This document shows, piece by piece, positions 35,188 to 43,513 of a DNA stretch of 64,000 nt (position 1 is the first letter of the stretch; every line of letters begins with the position of its first letter). The position numbers and the translations under genes are program-made. Under the pieces are notes generated by a model that was given only the letters and a program-made list of their open reading frames with translations, did not search any database and was not told the DNA's origin. Origin of the DNA: Novosphingobium sp. AP12 (GTDB lineage Bacteria > Pseudomonadota > Alphaproteobacteria > Sphingomonadales > Sphingomonadaceae); the NCBI RefSeq assembly GCF_000281975.1, contig NZ_AKKE01000062.1:1-64000 (forward strand). The letters are read 5' to 3'.

Positions 35188-35679
35188 TCAGCGGATGGTG
35201 ATGGTGCCCAGCTCAGTCTTGCCCGATGCCGAGCCGCCCTTGGCCGGGACCGAGAACGGCACCGAGACCAGCTCGCGTCCCCCCGTCTCGCGCGCGGCCT
35301 CGACCTTGAGGACGTACTGGCCGGCGGGAAGGTTGGCGGGGATCGGCACGGTGTAGCTGCCCGGCGCGCGGGTCGCGCCGCTGAGGCCGTCGGCGGGCAT
35401 CTTCATCGTGTTGCCGCCCTTGCGCCACCAGGAGCGCAGGTCCGCCAGCCACTTGGTGCCGGGCTCGCGGCCGGCCTTCTTGACGTCGTACCACACGAAG
35501 ATCGTTCGCGGCGCGCCACCGGCGACGGGCTCGATCCAGCCCGCAACGTAGGGCTTGTGGTATTCAGCCACCTTGATCTGCGGGATGGTGATGGTCACCG
35601 AGGCGGCAAGCGCAGGGCTGGCGACGACGGCGCCGGCGAGCAGGGGCAGTGCGGGCAGAAGGAGGTTTCGGGTCATCAC
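35188..35679 (-). CDS. DUF2271 periplasmic protein with ApbE flavinylation motif
   Basis: The protein (163 aa) has a signal peptide (LLLPALPLLAGAVVASPALA, residues 6-25) followed by the DUF2271 start VTITIPQIKVAEYHKPYVAGWIE. Residues 97-103 read DGLSGAT, which matches the consensus ApbE target DgxxSGAT known from NqrB/NqrC-type flavoproteins; T103 (codon at 35371-35373) would carry the phosphoester-linked FMN. Small size and absence of other cofactors fit a periplasmic one-flavin electron carrier. It is 11 nt downstream of the PepSY-TM gene and two genes upstream of apbE. Confidence 0.88.
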   Translation of the reverse strand: MMTRNLLLPALPLLAGAVVASPALAASVTITIPQIKVAEYHKPYVAGWIEPVAGGAPRTIFVWYDVKKAGREPGTKWLADLRSWWRKGGNTMKMPADGLSGATRAPGSYTVPIPANLPAGQYVLKVEAARETGGRELVSVPFSVPAKGGSASGKTELGTITIR

Positions 35680-35690
35680 GGGCTTTCTCG

Positions 35691-36413
35691 TCAGTGGATG
35701 AACAGGAGCGCCAGCAGCAGCGGCGCGATGAGGCTGAGGCCGACCAGCGGCCAGGTCATTGGCCGGTGCCGTGCGTGGAGCTGGAGGAGGAGCAGGCCAG
35801 TCAGCGTGAACAGCACGCAGGCGACGGCGAAGAGATCGATGAACCAGAACCAGGCATCGCCGGTGTTGCGGCCCTTGTGGAGGTCGTTCAGGTAGGAAAT
35901 CCAGCCGCGGTCGGTCACTTCGGCGGCGACGGCGCCGCTCGCGCGGTCGATGCTGACCCAGGCGTCGCGCCCGGGGCCAGGCATGGCGACGTAGACTTCG
36001 TCGTCGGCGGACCAGTCTGCGGGGCGGCCCGAGGGATCGAGGGGCACGACGGCGGCAACGGCCTTGGAAACCTCGGCGGGCAGCGGGTCGGCGGCGTCAC
36101 CCGGTGCATGCAGCTTGCCGAGCAGGGCGGGCGGCAACTGGCCCGCGCTCTTGGTCACCACCGGCTCGGCGCCGATCGAGGTCGCGTGGTTGAGCGTGAT
36201 GCCGGTCACCGAGAACAGGAACATCGCCGCCAGCGAGATCGCCGCACTCGCCCAGTGCCAGGTGTGCAGCTGCTTCAGCCAGAAGGCGCGGGCCTTCTTG
36301 TTCTTCTTCGCCGCGGGTTTGGCCGGCTTGGGCCTGGCCACGGGCGGGCCCGCCGAATTGCCCGTCACCCGCTGGTCACCGGGGCGTTGTTCAAGGGCAT
36401 CGGCAGCTTCCAA
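35691..36413 (-). CDS. PepSY-associated TM helix protein, short form
   Basis: The protein (240 aa) has a basic N-terminal leader (RPKPAKPAAKKNKKARAFW), then the helix HTWHWASAAISLAAMFLFSVTGITLNH. A periplasmic PepSY-like part follows with SIDRASGAVAAEV and RGWISYLNDLHKGRNTG. Two C-terminal helices come last (FIDLFAVACVLFTLTGLLLL and WPLVGLSLIAPLLLALLF). Histidines at helix ends (HTWHW, LNHATS, LHKGR) are candidate haem ligands. It is probably the membrane electron entry for the DUF2271 flavoprotein. It is first in the operon and divergent from tonB across a Fur-like box. Confidence 0.87.
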   Translation of the reverse strand: MEAADALEQRPGDQRVTGNSAGPPVARPKPAKPAAKKNKKARAFWLKQLHTWHWASAAISLAAMFLFSVTGITLNHATSIGAEPVVTKSAGQLPPALLGKLHAPGDAADPLPAEVSKAVAAVVPLDPSGRPADWSADDEVYVAMPGPGRDAWVSIDRASGAVAAEVTDRGWISYLNDLHKGRNTGDAWFWFIDLFAVACVLFTLTGLLLLQLHARHRPMTWPLVGLSLIAPLLLALLFIH

Positions 36414-36522
36414 CGTGTCGTTTCCTTCGTCATTCAGGGAAGACGGCGCCGGCGAACGCCCGGTCGATTTTGCGCCGCCCGGAAAGGGTGTGCCCTCTGG
36501 ACGAGCCGGTGCTTAGTGTATA

Positions 36523-36537
36523 TGCAAATCACTCGCA
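36523..36537. promoter_or_regulatory. Fur/Mur-like box between PepSY-TM and tonB
   Basis: TGCAAATCACTCGCA is a TGC-N9-GCA imperfect palindrome of the same pattern as the other Fur-like boxes in the window. It lies 25 nt before the tonB TTG start and 110 nt before the PepSY-TM start, where one repressor could control both directions. Confidence 0.5.
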
Positions 36538-36561
36538 ATAGTGGTTGGCAGGAGATTACAA

Positions 36562-37368
36562 TTGGCGACACTCGCGGTTCCCACAGTGGATGAGTTCGCC
36601 CATATTCCGGCCTTGGCAACAGGTTTGGACCCGTCATACGAAAGCGCCGGGGGGCCATATGAGGGACTGCGCGAATCGCCCAGGATCGGCGGCGGTTCCT
36701 ACGAACGCGCGGTGTACCAGCCGTCGAAGAATGCGCGCCCGATGGCGCTGCTGGCGTCGGCGGGGGCGATCCTGGCGATCGTCGCGGCGATGGCTACGCT
36801 CAACATCGTGGCGATGCACAAGGAGCGGGCGCGGCTGACGACGGTCGACATCCGCGAACTGGACGTGACGCCGCCGCCCCCGCCCGAGCAGACCAAGCTG
36901 GATACGCCCGAAGCGGCGAAGACGCAGACGGTCGCGCCCAAGCCGATGATCGAGCTGCCTTCAGCGGGCCCGGTGCAGGTCATGGTCGACGCGCCGCCGC
37001 CGCCGGCCCCGCCGACCGTGACGAGCGAGGGCACCAAGACGGCCGCAGCGCCCGCCGCCGCGCCTGCCTCCACCACGCTCGAAGGCGGCGACCTTTCGAG
37101 CAAGGTGCTGTTCGCCAAGCCGCCGACCTACCCGACCGAGGCGCGCCGCGCGCGAGAGCAGGGCACGGTGAAGCTGCTGGTGCTGATCGGGACCGACGGC
37201 AAGGTCTCGGACATCAAGGTAGCCGGCAGCAGTGGCAGCGACCGCCTCGACCGCGCCGCGCTGCAGGCGGTGAAGCGCTGGCGCTGGCAGCCGACCATGA
37301 GCGGCGGCACCGCCATGGTGGTGCGCGGCTACGTGACGATCCCGTTCGTGCTGATGGCTTCGGCCTGA
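36562..37368 (+). CDS. tonB: TonB energy-transducing protein
   Basis: The TTG at 36562 has AGGAG 7 nt upstream and gives 268 aa; a GTG at 36541 without a ribosome site is the alternative. An unusual soluble N-terminus of about 60 residues precedes the single helix (MALLASAGAILAIVAAMATLNIV). A Pro-rich periplasmic spacer follows (DVTPPPPPEQTKL, DAPPPPAPPTV). The C-terminal TonB domain has YPTEARRAREQGTVKLLVLI and WRWQPTMSGG. It couples proton motive force to the siderophore receptor. exbB and exbD are not adjacent. Confidence 0.93.
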   Translation: MATLAVPTVDEFAHIPALATGLDPSYESAGGPYEGLRESPRIGGGSYERAVYQPSKNARPMALLASAGAILAIVAAMATLNIVAMHKERARLTTVDIRELDVTPPPPPEQTKLDTPEAAKTQTVAPKPMIELPSAGPVQVMVDAPPPPAPPTVTSEGTKTAAAPAAAPASTTLEGGDLSSKVLFAKPPTYPTEARRAREQGTVKLLVLIGTDGKVSDIKVAGSSGSDRLDRAALQAVKRWRWQPTMSGGTAMVVRGYVTIPFVLMASA

Positions 37369-37467
37369 GAGCACGGGAGGCCGAAGGGCGTCACGCAGCC
37401 CTGAACCTCGATCGCCTTGGCGGGATTTGCGCAGTGCGTCGTCGATCCTGATGGATCTGACCGGCGC

Positions 37468-37851
37468 TCAGGCCCGGTCTTCCAGCGAGGCATGCAGTAC
37501 CCGCATCGCCTGTTCGAGCTGCGCCGAGCTGTAGGGCTTGTCGAGCAGAACGGTGGGCCGGTGACCGGTGGCCGCGTCGTAGCCGCCGCTGGCGATGGCG
37601 TGGGGGATGGCGCGTGCGGAGACTTCGGCGATGATCGGGTCCGCCTTTTCGCCGCCGAGGTTGAGATCGATCACGGCGACGTCGTAAGCCTCGTTCCGGG
37701 CACCGTCGAGCGCGGCCGACAGCGTGGCATAAGGGCCGACGACCGTGCAGCCGAGGTCGTCGAGCATTTCTTCCAGAAGCATCGAGACGAGGAATTCATC
37801 CTCTGCCACGAGAACCCTTAGCCCCTTGAAGTTGGATATTTGCTCAGACAT
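37468..37851 (-). CDS. single-domain response regulator
   Basis: The ATG at 37851 gives 127 aa comprising one receiver domain: acidic pocket VLVAEDEFLVSM, phospho-acceptor Asp in VAVIDLNLGGEKAD and the conserved Lys in VLLDKPYSS. No output domain is present. It follows the large hybrid kinase on the same strand, 80 nt downstream, so it is a probable phosphorelay partner. Confidence 0.92.
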   Translation of the reverse strand: MSEQISNFKGLRVLVAEDEFLVSMLLEEMLDDLGCTVVGPYATLSAALDGARNEAYDVAVIDLNLGGEKADPIIAEVSARAIPHAIASGGYDAATGHRPTVLLDKPYSSAQLEQAMRVLHASLEDRA

Positions 37852-37931
37852 CGTCGGGCCTTTAATGATGCGCGCGGCATCGAAGTGTGTTTGGGAACTA
37901 TTGGCAGTCGTCCGCCCCCGCTGCAAGACCC

Positions 37932-40900
37932 TCAATTGCCGATGATTTCGCGGATCCGCCCGGCGAGCACGTCCATGGCGAACGGCTTGGTAATCATCGC
38001 CATGCCGGGCTCGAGGAAGCCCGAGGCCATCGCCGCGTTCTCCGCGTAGCCGGTCATGAACAGCACCTTGAGGTCGGGGCGCGAGGCGCGGCCGCCGTCA
38101 GCGACCTGGCGGCCGTTGAGGCCGGGAAGACCGATGTCTGTGACGAGCAGGTCGATGCGCCGGCCGGACTGCAGGACCGCGAGGCCGGAGGGGCCGTCCG
38201 AAGCCTCGATCGCGGTGTAGCCCAGTTCGTCGAGCACCTCCAGGATCAGCCCGCGCACGACGGGTTCGTCCTCCACCACCAGCACCACTTCGCCGTCCTG
38301 CGCGGACGGCGGCGCGTCGCGGTGCGCGTCCTCGTCGAGCAGCCCCTCGGCGCCATGGTGGCGGGGGAGGTAGAGCTTGATCGTGGTGCCCTTGGCTTCC
38401 TCGGAATAGATGCGCGCGTAGCCTTCAGACTGGCGCGCGAAGCCGTAAATCATCGACAGGCCGAGGCCGGTGCCCTGCCCGATCGGCTTGGTCGTGAAGA
38501 ACGGCTCGAAGGCGCGGGCGGCGGTCTCGCGGCTCATGCCAACGCCGGTGTCGGTGATGGCGATGCACACGTATTGCCCCGGCTTCACGTCGCGCTGGAG
38601 CGAGGCGTAGTGGCCGTCGAGGTGGGCGTTGCAGGTCTCGATCGTCAGCTTTCCGCCCCTCGGCATGGCGTCACGGGCGTTGATGACGAGGTTGAGGATC
38701 GCGCTTTCGAGCTGGTTGGGATCGCAGCGGGTCTGCCACAACCCGCCCGCCAGCACGAATTCCAGTTCGATATGCTCGCCCAGCGTGCGGCGCAGCATGT
38801 CCTCCATCGAGGCGATGAGCGGGTTTGTCCGCACCGGCCGGGGGTCGAGCGGCTGGCGGCGCGAGAAGGCGAGCAGCCGGTGGGTCAGCGCTGCGGCACG
38901 CTCGGCCGAGGTGCGCGCGCCGGCCAGCCAGCGGTCGAGGTCCTGGGTCCGGCCCTGCGCAAGCCGGTTGTGCATGACGTCGAGGCTGCCGGTGATGCCC
39001 TGCAGCAGGTTGTTGAAATCGTGGGCGATGCCGCCGGTCAGCTGGCCGACCGCCTCCATCTTCTGCGACTGGCGCAGCGCGTCCTCGACCGCGCGCTGGT
39101 CGGTAATGTCGCGGCCGACGGCGTGGATACGGCGCTCGTCCGGCACGGCGGTCCAGGCGAGCAGGCGGTAGTCGCCTTCCTTGGTGCGGTAGCGGTTCTC
39201 GAAGGCGATCGTGCGCACGCCGGCGGACAGCTTGGCGACTTCGGTGGCGGTCTGCTCGCGGTCGTCGGGGTGGACGAAGGCGGCGATGCGGCGGCCCAGC
39301 ATCTCGCCCTCGTGCCAGCCGAGCAGGCGTTCGGCGGAGGGATTCACGGCCGTGATCAGCCCGGTGAAGTCGCAGACCAGCATGAGGTCGCGGCTGATCG
39401 TCCAGAGGCGGTCGCGGTCCTGCGCATAGGCGGCCTCGGCCTGCTTCTGCGCCTCGATTTCCGTATTGGTGCCGACCCATGCGGTGATGGCGCCGCGCGC
39501 GTCGGCCAGCGGCAGCGCGCGCGAGAGGTGCCAGCGGTAGGTGCCCTCGGCGTCGCGGAGGCGGAATTCGGTGTCGAACACCTCTCCGCTGGCGAGCGAG
39601 TCCTTCCAGCGGCCGAGCACGGCGGCGCGGTCGTCCGGGTGCAGGAGCCGGGTCCAGCCGGCGCCGTCGAGAGTGCCGCGCGGCTCGCCGGAATAGGCGT
39701 AGACACGGTCGTTGAACCAGTCGAGCCCGCCGTCGGCGCGGGCGGTCCAGACCTGCGTCGGCATGTTCTGCGCCAGGGCGCTGAACTGCGCCTCGCTGGT
39801 CTCCAGCGCGAGCTGGGTGCGGCGGCGGTCGGTGACGTCCTGCACCACGCCGACCATCCGCACCGGCCGGCGTTCCGCGTCCAGCTCGAAGTCGGCCTTG
39901 CGCGAGACGATGCGCTCCTCACCGTTGTCGGCGCGGCGGATGCGGTACTCGACGTCGAGCGGGGTGGCGGCGTCGTGGCGCCGGGCGATGTTGGAGATCG
40001 TCGCGCGGTCCTCGGGGACGACGAGGTTCTCGAAGATTTCCGGAGGGACCGGGCCGCGCTGCTCGACGCCGAAGATGCGGCAGAATTCGTCGGTGCCGCT
40101 GATTGTGTTGCGGGCGATGTCCACCGAGAACAGGCCGACCCCGCCCGCCACCTGCGCCCGGCGCAGCTGGTCCTCGCTGAGGCGCAGCGCGGTCTGCGCC
40201 TCGTGCTCGTGCGTGCGGTCGCGCATGAGCTTGACGAAACCGATGGGCGTGCTGGCGGCACCCCGCAGCGGGGTCATCTCGCTCAGGCCCCAGAACCGCT
40301 CGCCCGACTTGCGAAGGTGCCAGCGCGCGTCGTGGGCGCGGCCCGTCTCCATCGCCTCGCGGCGCTTGGCCGCGGGGCGGCCGGCGGCGCGGTCCTCCGG
40401 CGTGAAGAACACCGCCATCGGTTGGCCGAGCATTTCCGCCTCGGTCCAGCCCAGCATCGCCGCCGCGCCCGCGTTCCAGAGGGTGACGTGGCCGCCGAGG
40501 TCCGTCGCGACGATGCCGTAGTCGACCGCGCCGTCGAGGATCTGGCGGTTGTACTCCTCGCGCTCGCGCAGCAGCACTTCGGCGCTGGCGCGCTGGATGT
40601 GCGCCCAGGAGCGCTCGGTCACTTCGCGGATGACGCCAAGTTCGTAGTCGGTCCAGGAGTGCGGCGCCCGGTCGTGGATCGCCATCAGCGCGGTGAGGCG
40701 GCCCTGCTTGACCAGCGGCACGCAGATGGTCGCGGCGATGCCGATGTCCTGGAAGGTCTTCGCTTCCTCGGGCGGCAGTTCCGCCGCGTTGTCGTTGACG
40801 ATGAGCGGGCGCCCGGCGTTCAGTTCGCGCACCGCCAGCGCCCCGAAGTCGGCAAGGCTGTAGTGCCCGACGATCGAGGGCGAGCCGGGCGCGTGCCAGT

Positions 40901-41576
40901 TGCCGTGGATGGTGAAACCGTCCCCGTCGTCGTCCATGTCGGCATAGGCGCAGTTGCTGAGGCCAAGGTGCTCGGCGGTGAGGCGGGTGGTGATCGCCAG
41001 GATCTGGTCCGCGCCCCGGCAGTCGGCGATGGCGCGGCCGAGTTCATCGAGGAACCGCAGGCGGGCCTCGCTTTCCTGCAGGGCTTCGGCGGCAAGCCGG
41101 GCCTGGGTGGTCTCGATCACCACGGCGATGACCCCGGCGGGCTTGCCGTCGTCGCCGGGCACGGGTGAATAGTCTAGGTTCATCCAGACCCGTTCGGGCC
41201 GGCCGTCGCGGTAGAGGGTGAGGACGTGGTCGCGGTAGCTCAGCGTCTTGCCGGCGAGGCCCACGCGCATGACGTTGTCGTTGAATTCGGCGACTTCGTC
41301 CCAGCCATCGCGCACGTTCGAGCCCAGCAGGCGCCCGTCGCGCGCTCCGGCGAATTTCGCATAGGCGTCGTTGTAGAGCATGACGCCCTCGTCGCCCCAG
41401 AGCAGCACCAGCGGGACGGGAGAGGGCAGCATCATGCCCACGGTATGGCGCAGGCTGAGAGGCCACTGCCCGATCGGACCGACCGGGGTCGACGCCCAGT
41501 CGTACTCGGCGATGCGGCGTGCGAGTTCGCCACCGAGTCCCATGAACCCGTCGCCGATCTCATTCCTGCGCGTCAT
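37932..41576 (-). CDS. multi-PAS/GAF hybrid sensor histidine kinase
   Basis: The 1214-aa protein has no membrane segment. Domains in order are: a PAS-like module (about 20-160), a GAF domain (about 175-335), then four PAS/PAC modules (about 345-830, with VVQDVTDRRR and AVGRDITDQRA marking PAC ends). A HisKA domain carries phospho-acceptor H852 in GGIAHDFNNLLQG, followed by an HATPase (ITDTGVGMSRET, GTGLGLSMIYG). A C-terminal receiver starts near VVLVVEDEPVVRG with Asp in LLVTDIGLPGLNG. Stacked PAS modules suggest redox, light or ligand sensing in the cytoplasm. Its partner is probably the downstream single-domain receiver. Confidence 0.93.
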   Translation of the reverse strand: MTRRNEIGDGFMGLGGELARRIAEYDWASTPVGPIGQWPLSLRHTVGMMLPSPVPLVLLWGDEGVMLYNDAYAKFAGARDGRLLGSNVRDGWDEVAEFNDNVMRVGLAGKTLSYRDHVLTLYRDGRPERVWMNLDYSPVPGDDGKPAGVIAVVIETTQARLAAEALQESEARLRFLDELGRAIADCRGADQILAITTRLTAEHLGLSNCAYADMDDDGDGFTIHGNWHAPGSPSIVGHYSLADFGALAVRELNAGRPLIVNDNAAELPPEEAKTFQDIGIAATICVPLVKQGRLTALMAIHDRAPHSWTDYELGVIREVTERSWAHIQRASAEVLLREREEYNRQILDGAVDYGIVATDLGGHVTLWNAGAAAMLGWTEAEMLGQPMAVFFTPEDRAAGRPAAKRREAMETGRAHDARWHLRKSGERFWGLSEMTPLRGAASTPIGFVKLMRDRTHEHEAQTALRLSEDQLRRAQVAGGVGLFSVDIARNTISGTDEFCRIFGVEQRGPVPPEIFENLVVPEDRATISNIARRHDAATPLDVEYRIRRADNGEERIVSRKADFELDAERRPVRMVGVVQDVTDRRRTQLALETSEAQFSALAQNMPTQVWTARADGGLDWFNDRVYAYSGEPRGTLDGAGWTRLLHPDDRAAVLGRWKDSLASGEVFDTEFRLRDAEGTYRWHLSRALPLADARGAITAWVGTNTEIEAQKQAEAAYAQDRDRLWTISRDLMLVCDFTGLITAVNPSAERLLGWHEGEMLGRRIAAFVHPDDREQTATEVAKLSAGVRTIAFENRYRTKEGDYRLLAWTAVPDERRIHAVGRDITDQRAVEDALRQSQKMEAVGQLTGGIAHDFNNLLQGITGSLDVMHNRLAQGRTQDLDRWLAGARTSAERAAALTHRLLAFSRRQPLDPRPVRTNPLIASMEDMLRRTLGEHIELEFVLAGGLWQTRCDPNQLESAILNLVINARDAMPRGGKLTIETCNAHLDGHYASLQRDVKPGQYVCIAITDTGVGMSRETAARAFEPFFTTKPIGQGTGLGLSMIYGFARQSEGYARIYSEEAKGTTIKLYLPRHHGAEGLLDEDAHRDAPPSAQDGEVVLVVEDEPVVRGLILEVLDELGYTAIEASDGPSGLAVLQSGRRIDLLVTDIGLPGLNGRQVADGGRASRPDLKVLFMTGYAENAAMASGFLEPGMAMITKPFAMDVLAGRIREIIGN

Positions 41577-41633
41577 TGCCCCTCAGCTTCCCTTCGCGCG
41601 CGATCGACGGAGCTTCCGTGCATGCGTCACGCG

Positions 41634-41658
41634 GGAACACATCACGCAGGCATCGGTT
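41634..41658 (+). promoter_or_regulatory. possible EcfG-type (general stress) promoter
   Basis: GGAAC, 17 nt, GTT matches the alphaproteobacterial sigma-EcfG pattern (GGAAC-N16-17-GTT). It points towards the small hydrophilic protein at 41816. A pattern this short is expected several times by chance in the window. Confidence 0.25.
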
Positions 41659-41815
41659 CCCGGTCAACACCTTATCGCCCGCTATCCAACCATCGCCGCC
41701 CCGCAACGGGACGTCCGATCGCAGGCGGCACGATGCAACCTGATGCCTCCGGCGCGCGTAGGCGGAAGATGGATCATTGCCGTCGCCCCAGGGCGCGGAG
41801 GAAAGGACGAGGAAC

Positions 41816-42067
41816 ATGTCGGGCGGAGGCGAATACGAACCCCAGGATTCGCGCAAGGTCGTCGGCACCGCTGGCGATCCGGGCAAATCGTGGCGCGAGC
41901 AGGAGGATGCCCGTGCCGGGCGCGGCGAATACGAGCCGCGCGACCAGCGCAACGTGACCGGCCAACCCGCCGAAGAGGACGACCGTTGGCGCAAGGACGA
42001 AGCCGAGCCGCCCAAGGCAGGCGGCGAGCCGTCGAAGGGATCGCGCGAGGCTGTCGGCCCCACCTGA
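41816..42067 (+). CDS. small hydrophilic protein with two 32-residue repeats
   Basis: The protein (83 aa) contains no hydrophobic segment. Two repeat units of 32 residues are visible: GEYEPQDSRKVVG with W26, and GEYEPRDQRNVTG with W58, each followed by a charged stretch. The C-terminus is Pro/Gly/Lys/Glu-rich, giving a hydrophilin-like composition. The ATG at 41816 has purine-rich GGAAAGGACGAGGAAC before it. A possible EcfG promoter upstream suggests a stress role. No family name is known to me. Confidence 0.75.
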   Translation: MSGGGEYEPQDSRKVVGTAGDPGKSWREQEDARAGRGEYEPRDQRNVTGQPAEEDDRWRKDEAEPPKAGGEPSKGSREAVGPT

Positions 42068-42070
42068 CTG

Positions 42071-43288
42071 TCAGCCGTTAGCGGCCATCGGGAAGAACGC
42101 GAGTTCGCCGGGAGCGGAGGAAGCGACGGGCCGCAGGCTGGCTCGGTTGCGCCCCTCGCTCTTGGCGTCGTAAAGGCTGCGGTCGGCCCGCAGGTGGGCG
42201 TCGGGCCATCCTTCAATCCCGCCGCGCAGCGCGGCACAGCCGATGCTGAGGGTGCCCGAGTTCTCTGGCCCCATGCGGTTTGCAAAGCCCGAGCAGAGGC
42301 CGTGCGCGAGGTCGAGCGCGCGGGCTTCGTCGAAACGGGGAAGCACGACGGCGAACTCGTCCCCGCCGAACCGGCCGATGATCGCGGCGGCGGGACTGCG
42401 CAGCTTCAGGTACTTGGCAAGCGCGACCAGCAGGCGGTCGCCTTCCTGGTGCCCGAAGCGGTCGTTGACGGACTTGAAATGGTCGACGTCGATCAGCAGC
42501 AGGGCGCCGCAGTCCTGCGGCTGATCGTCCGCGTACAACGCCTTGAGACGTTCCTCGAAGCCGCGCCGGTTGAGCAGGCCAGTCAGCGGATCGCTCTCGG
42601 CAAGGCGGGTGACCCGGTCCTCGCGGCGGCGGCGCAGGGCTCCCGCGATCGACATGGCAAGCGCCACCGCGACGAGCACGCCTTCGAACAGGGAGACCAC
42701 GATCATCGTCCCGGCATAGCTGGAGAGGCTGACGAACGCGCCGGGCACGAAGGCGCAGAGAGCCTTGAGGGTGTAGAAGCTGCCGTGGAACAGGAAGGTG
42801 TACGCCAGCATCCGGGTCTCGGACCCGCCGGACCCGGACGCGGGCGGCAGCACGCTCGCAGCCTTGAGCGAAAGCACGGCGACGAAGCCGGCATTGAACA
42901 GCGACATGAGCTGGTCACGGTCGCCCAGCGCGGCGTCCAGCCCGGCGTACCCCATGAGGGCGCAGCACAGCACCGGCGTGAGGAACCAGGCGCGGGAAAT
43001 CCTGCGGCCGGAAAACGAGGCGGCGCCGTGAAGGAACGCGAGATGGGCAAGGGGCACCATCGAATTGGAGATCCACACGCCGACGAGGAAGGAACCCCCC
43101 TGTCGCAGCGGCGCCAATGAGGAGCCGACGACGATCGACAGGAAGCCCAGCGCGAAGCTCAGCAGGAAGCGCTCGCCAAGGGTCCGCCACTCAATGAAAA
43201 GGAACGCCGCCGCGACGAATGCGATGGCATTCGTCATCAGCAGCATGGTTTGCGCGTCAGCCGCCATGAAATCCCGGAATCCCGACAA
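42071..43288 (-). CDS. membrane diguanylate cyclase (GGDEF)
   Basis: The protein (405 aa) has about six N-terminal helices (residues 15-215) and a GGDEF domain (about 230-390) that would make cyclic di-GMP. Active-site motifs are intact: DPLTGLLNRRGFEE, DVDHFKSVNDRFGHQEGD and GRFGGDEFAVVL. The RxxD allosteric I-site expected a few residues before GGDEF reads PAAA, so product inhibition through it is unlikely. The sensory region has no recognised family. It converges with the small repeat protein, with a 3-nt gap. Confidence 0.93.
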   Translation of the reverse strand: MSGFRDFMAADAQTMLLMTNAIAFVAAAFLFIEWRTLGERFLLSFALGFLSIVVGSSLAPLRQGGSFLVGVWISNSMVPLAHLAFLHGAASFSGRRISRAWFLTPVLCCALMGYAGLDAALGDRDQLMSLFNAGFVAVLSLKAASVLPPASGSGGSETRMLAYTFLFHGSFYTLKALCAFVPGAFVSLSSYAGTMIVVSLFEGVLVAVALAMSIAGALRRRREDRVTRLAESDPLTGLLNRRGFEERLKALYADDQPQDCGALLLIDVDHFKSVNDRFGHQEGDRLLVALAKYLKLRSPAAAIIGRFGGDEFAVVLPRFDEARALDLAHGLCSGFANRMGPENSGTLSIGCAALRGGIEGWPDAHLRADRSLYDAKSEGRNRASLRPVASSAPGELAFFPMAANG

Positions 43289-43513
43289 TCGATGGGGCTA
43301 TGTACCGCATTATCCTAAACAAAAGGTGCACCTTGACGCCCGGCCAGCTCAATCCGGAAATCGGCGTTGCGACGGACGCCATTCCCGGTGCGCCGGACAG
43401 TGGATCACTTGGGCGCAGTCGGCCGTTTCAGTGGCATCGTGCCGAGGGAGAGGGGTCGCAACCCGTCATGCCCGATCGGCGCGCACATAGAACCTAGACC
43501 AAGGAGAGCATCC

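Noticed and set aside
37887..41168. 1093-codon open frame antisense to the PAS/GAF hybrid kinase
   Set aside because: Very long but explained by codon bias of the kinase; no motif or start signal seen.
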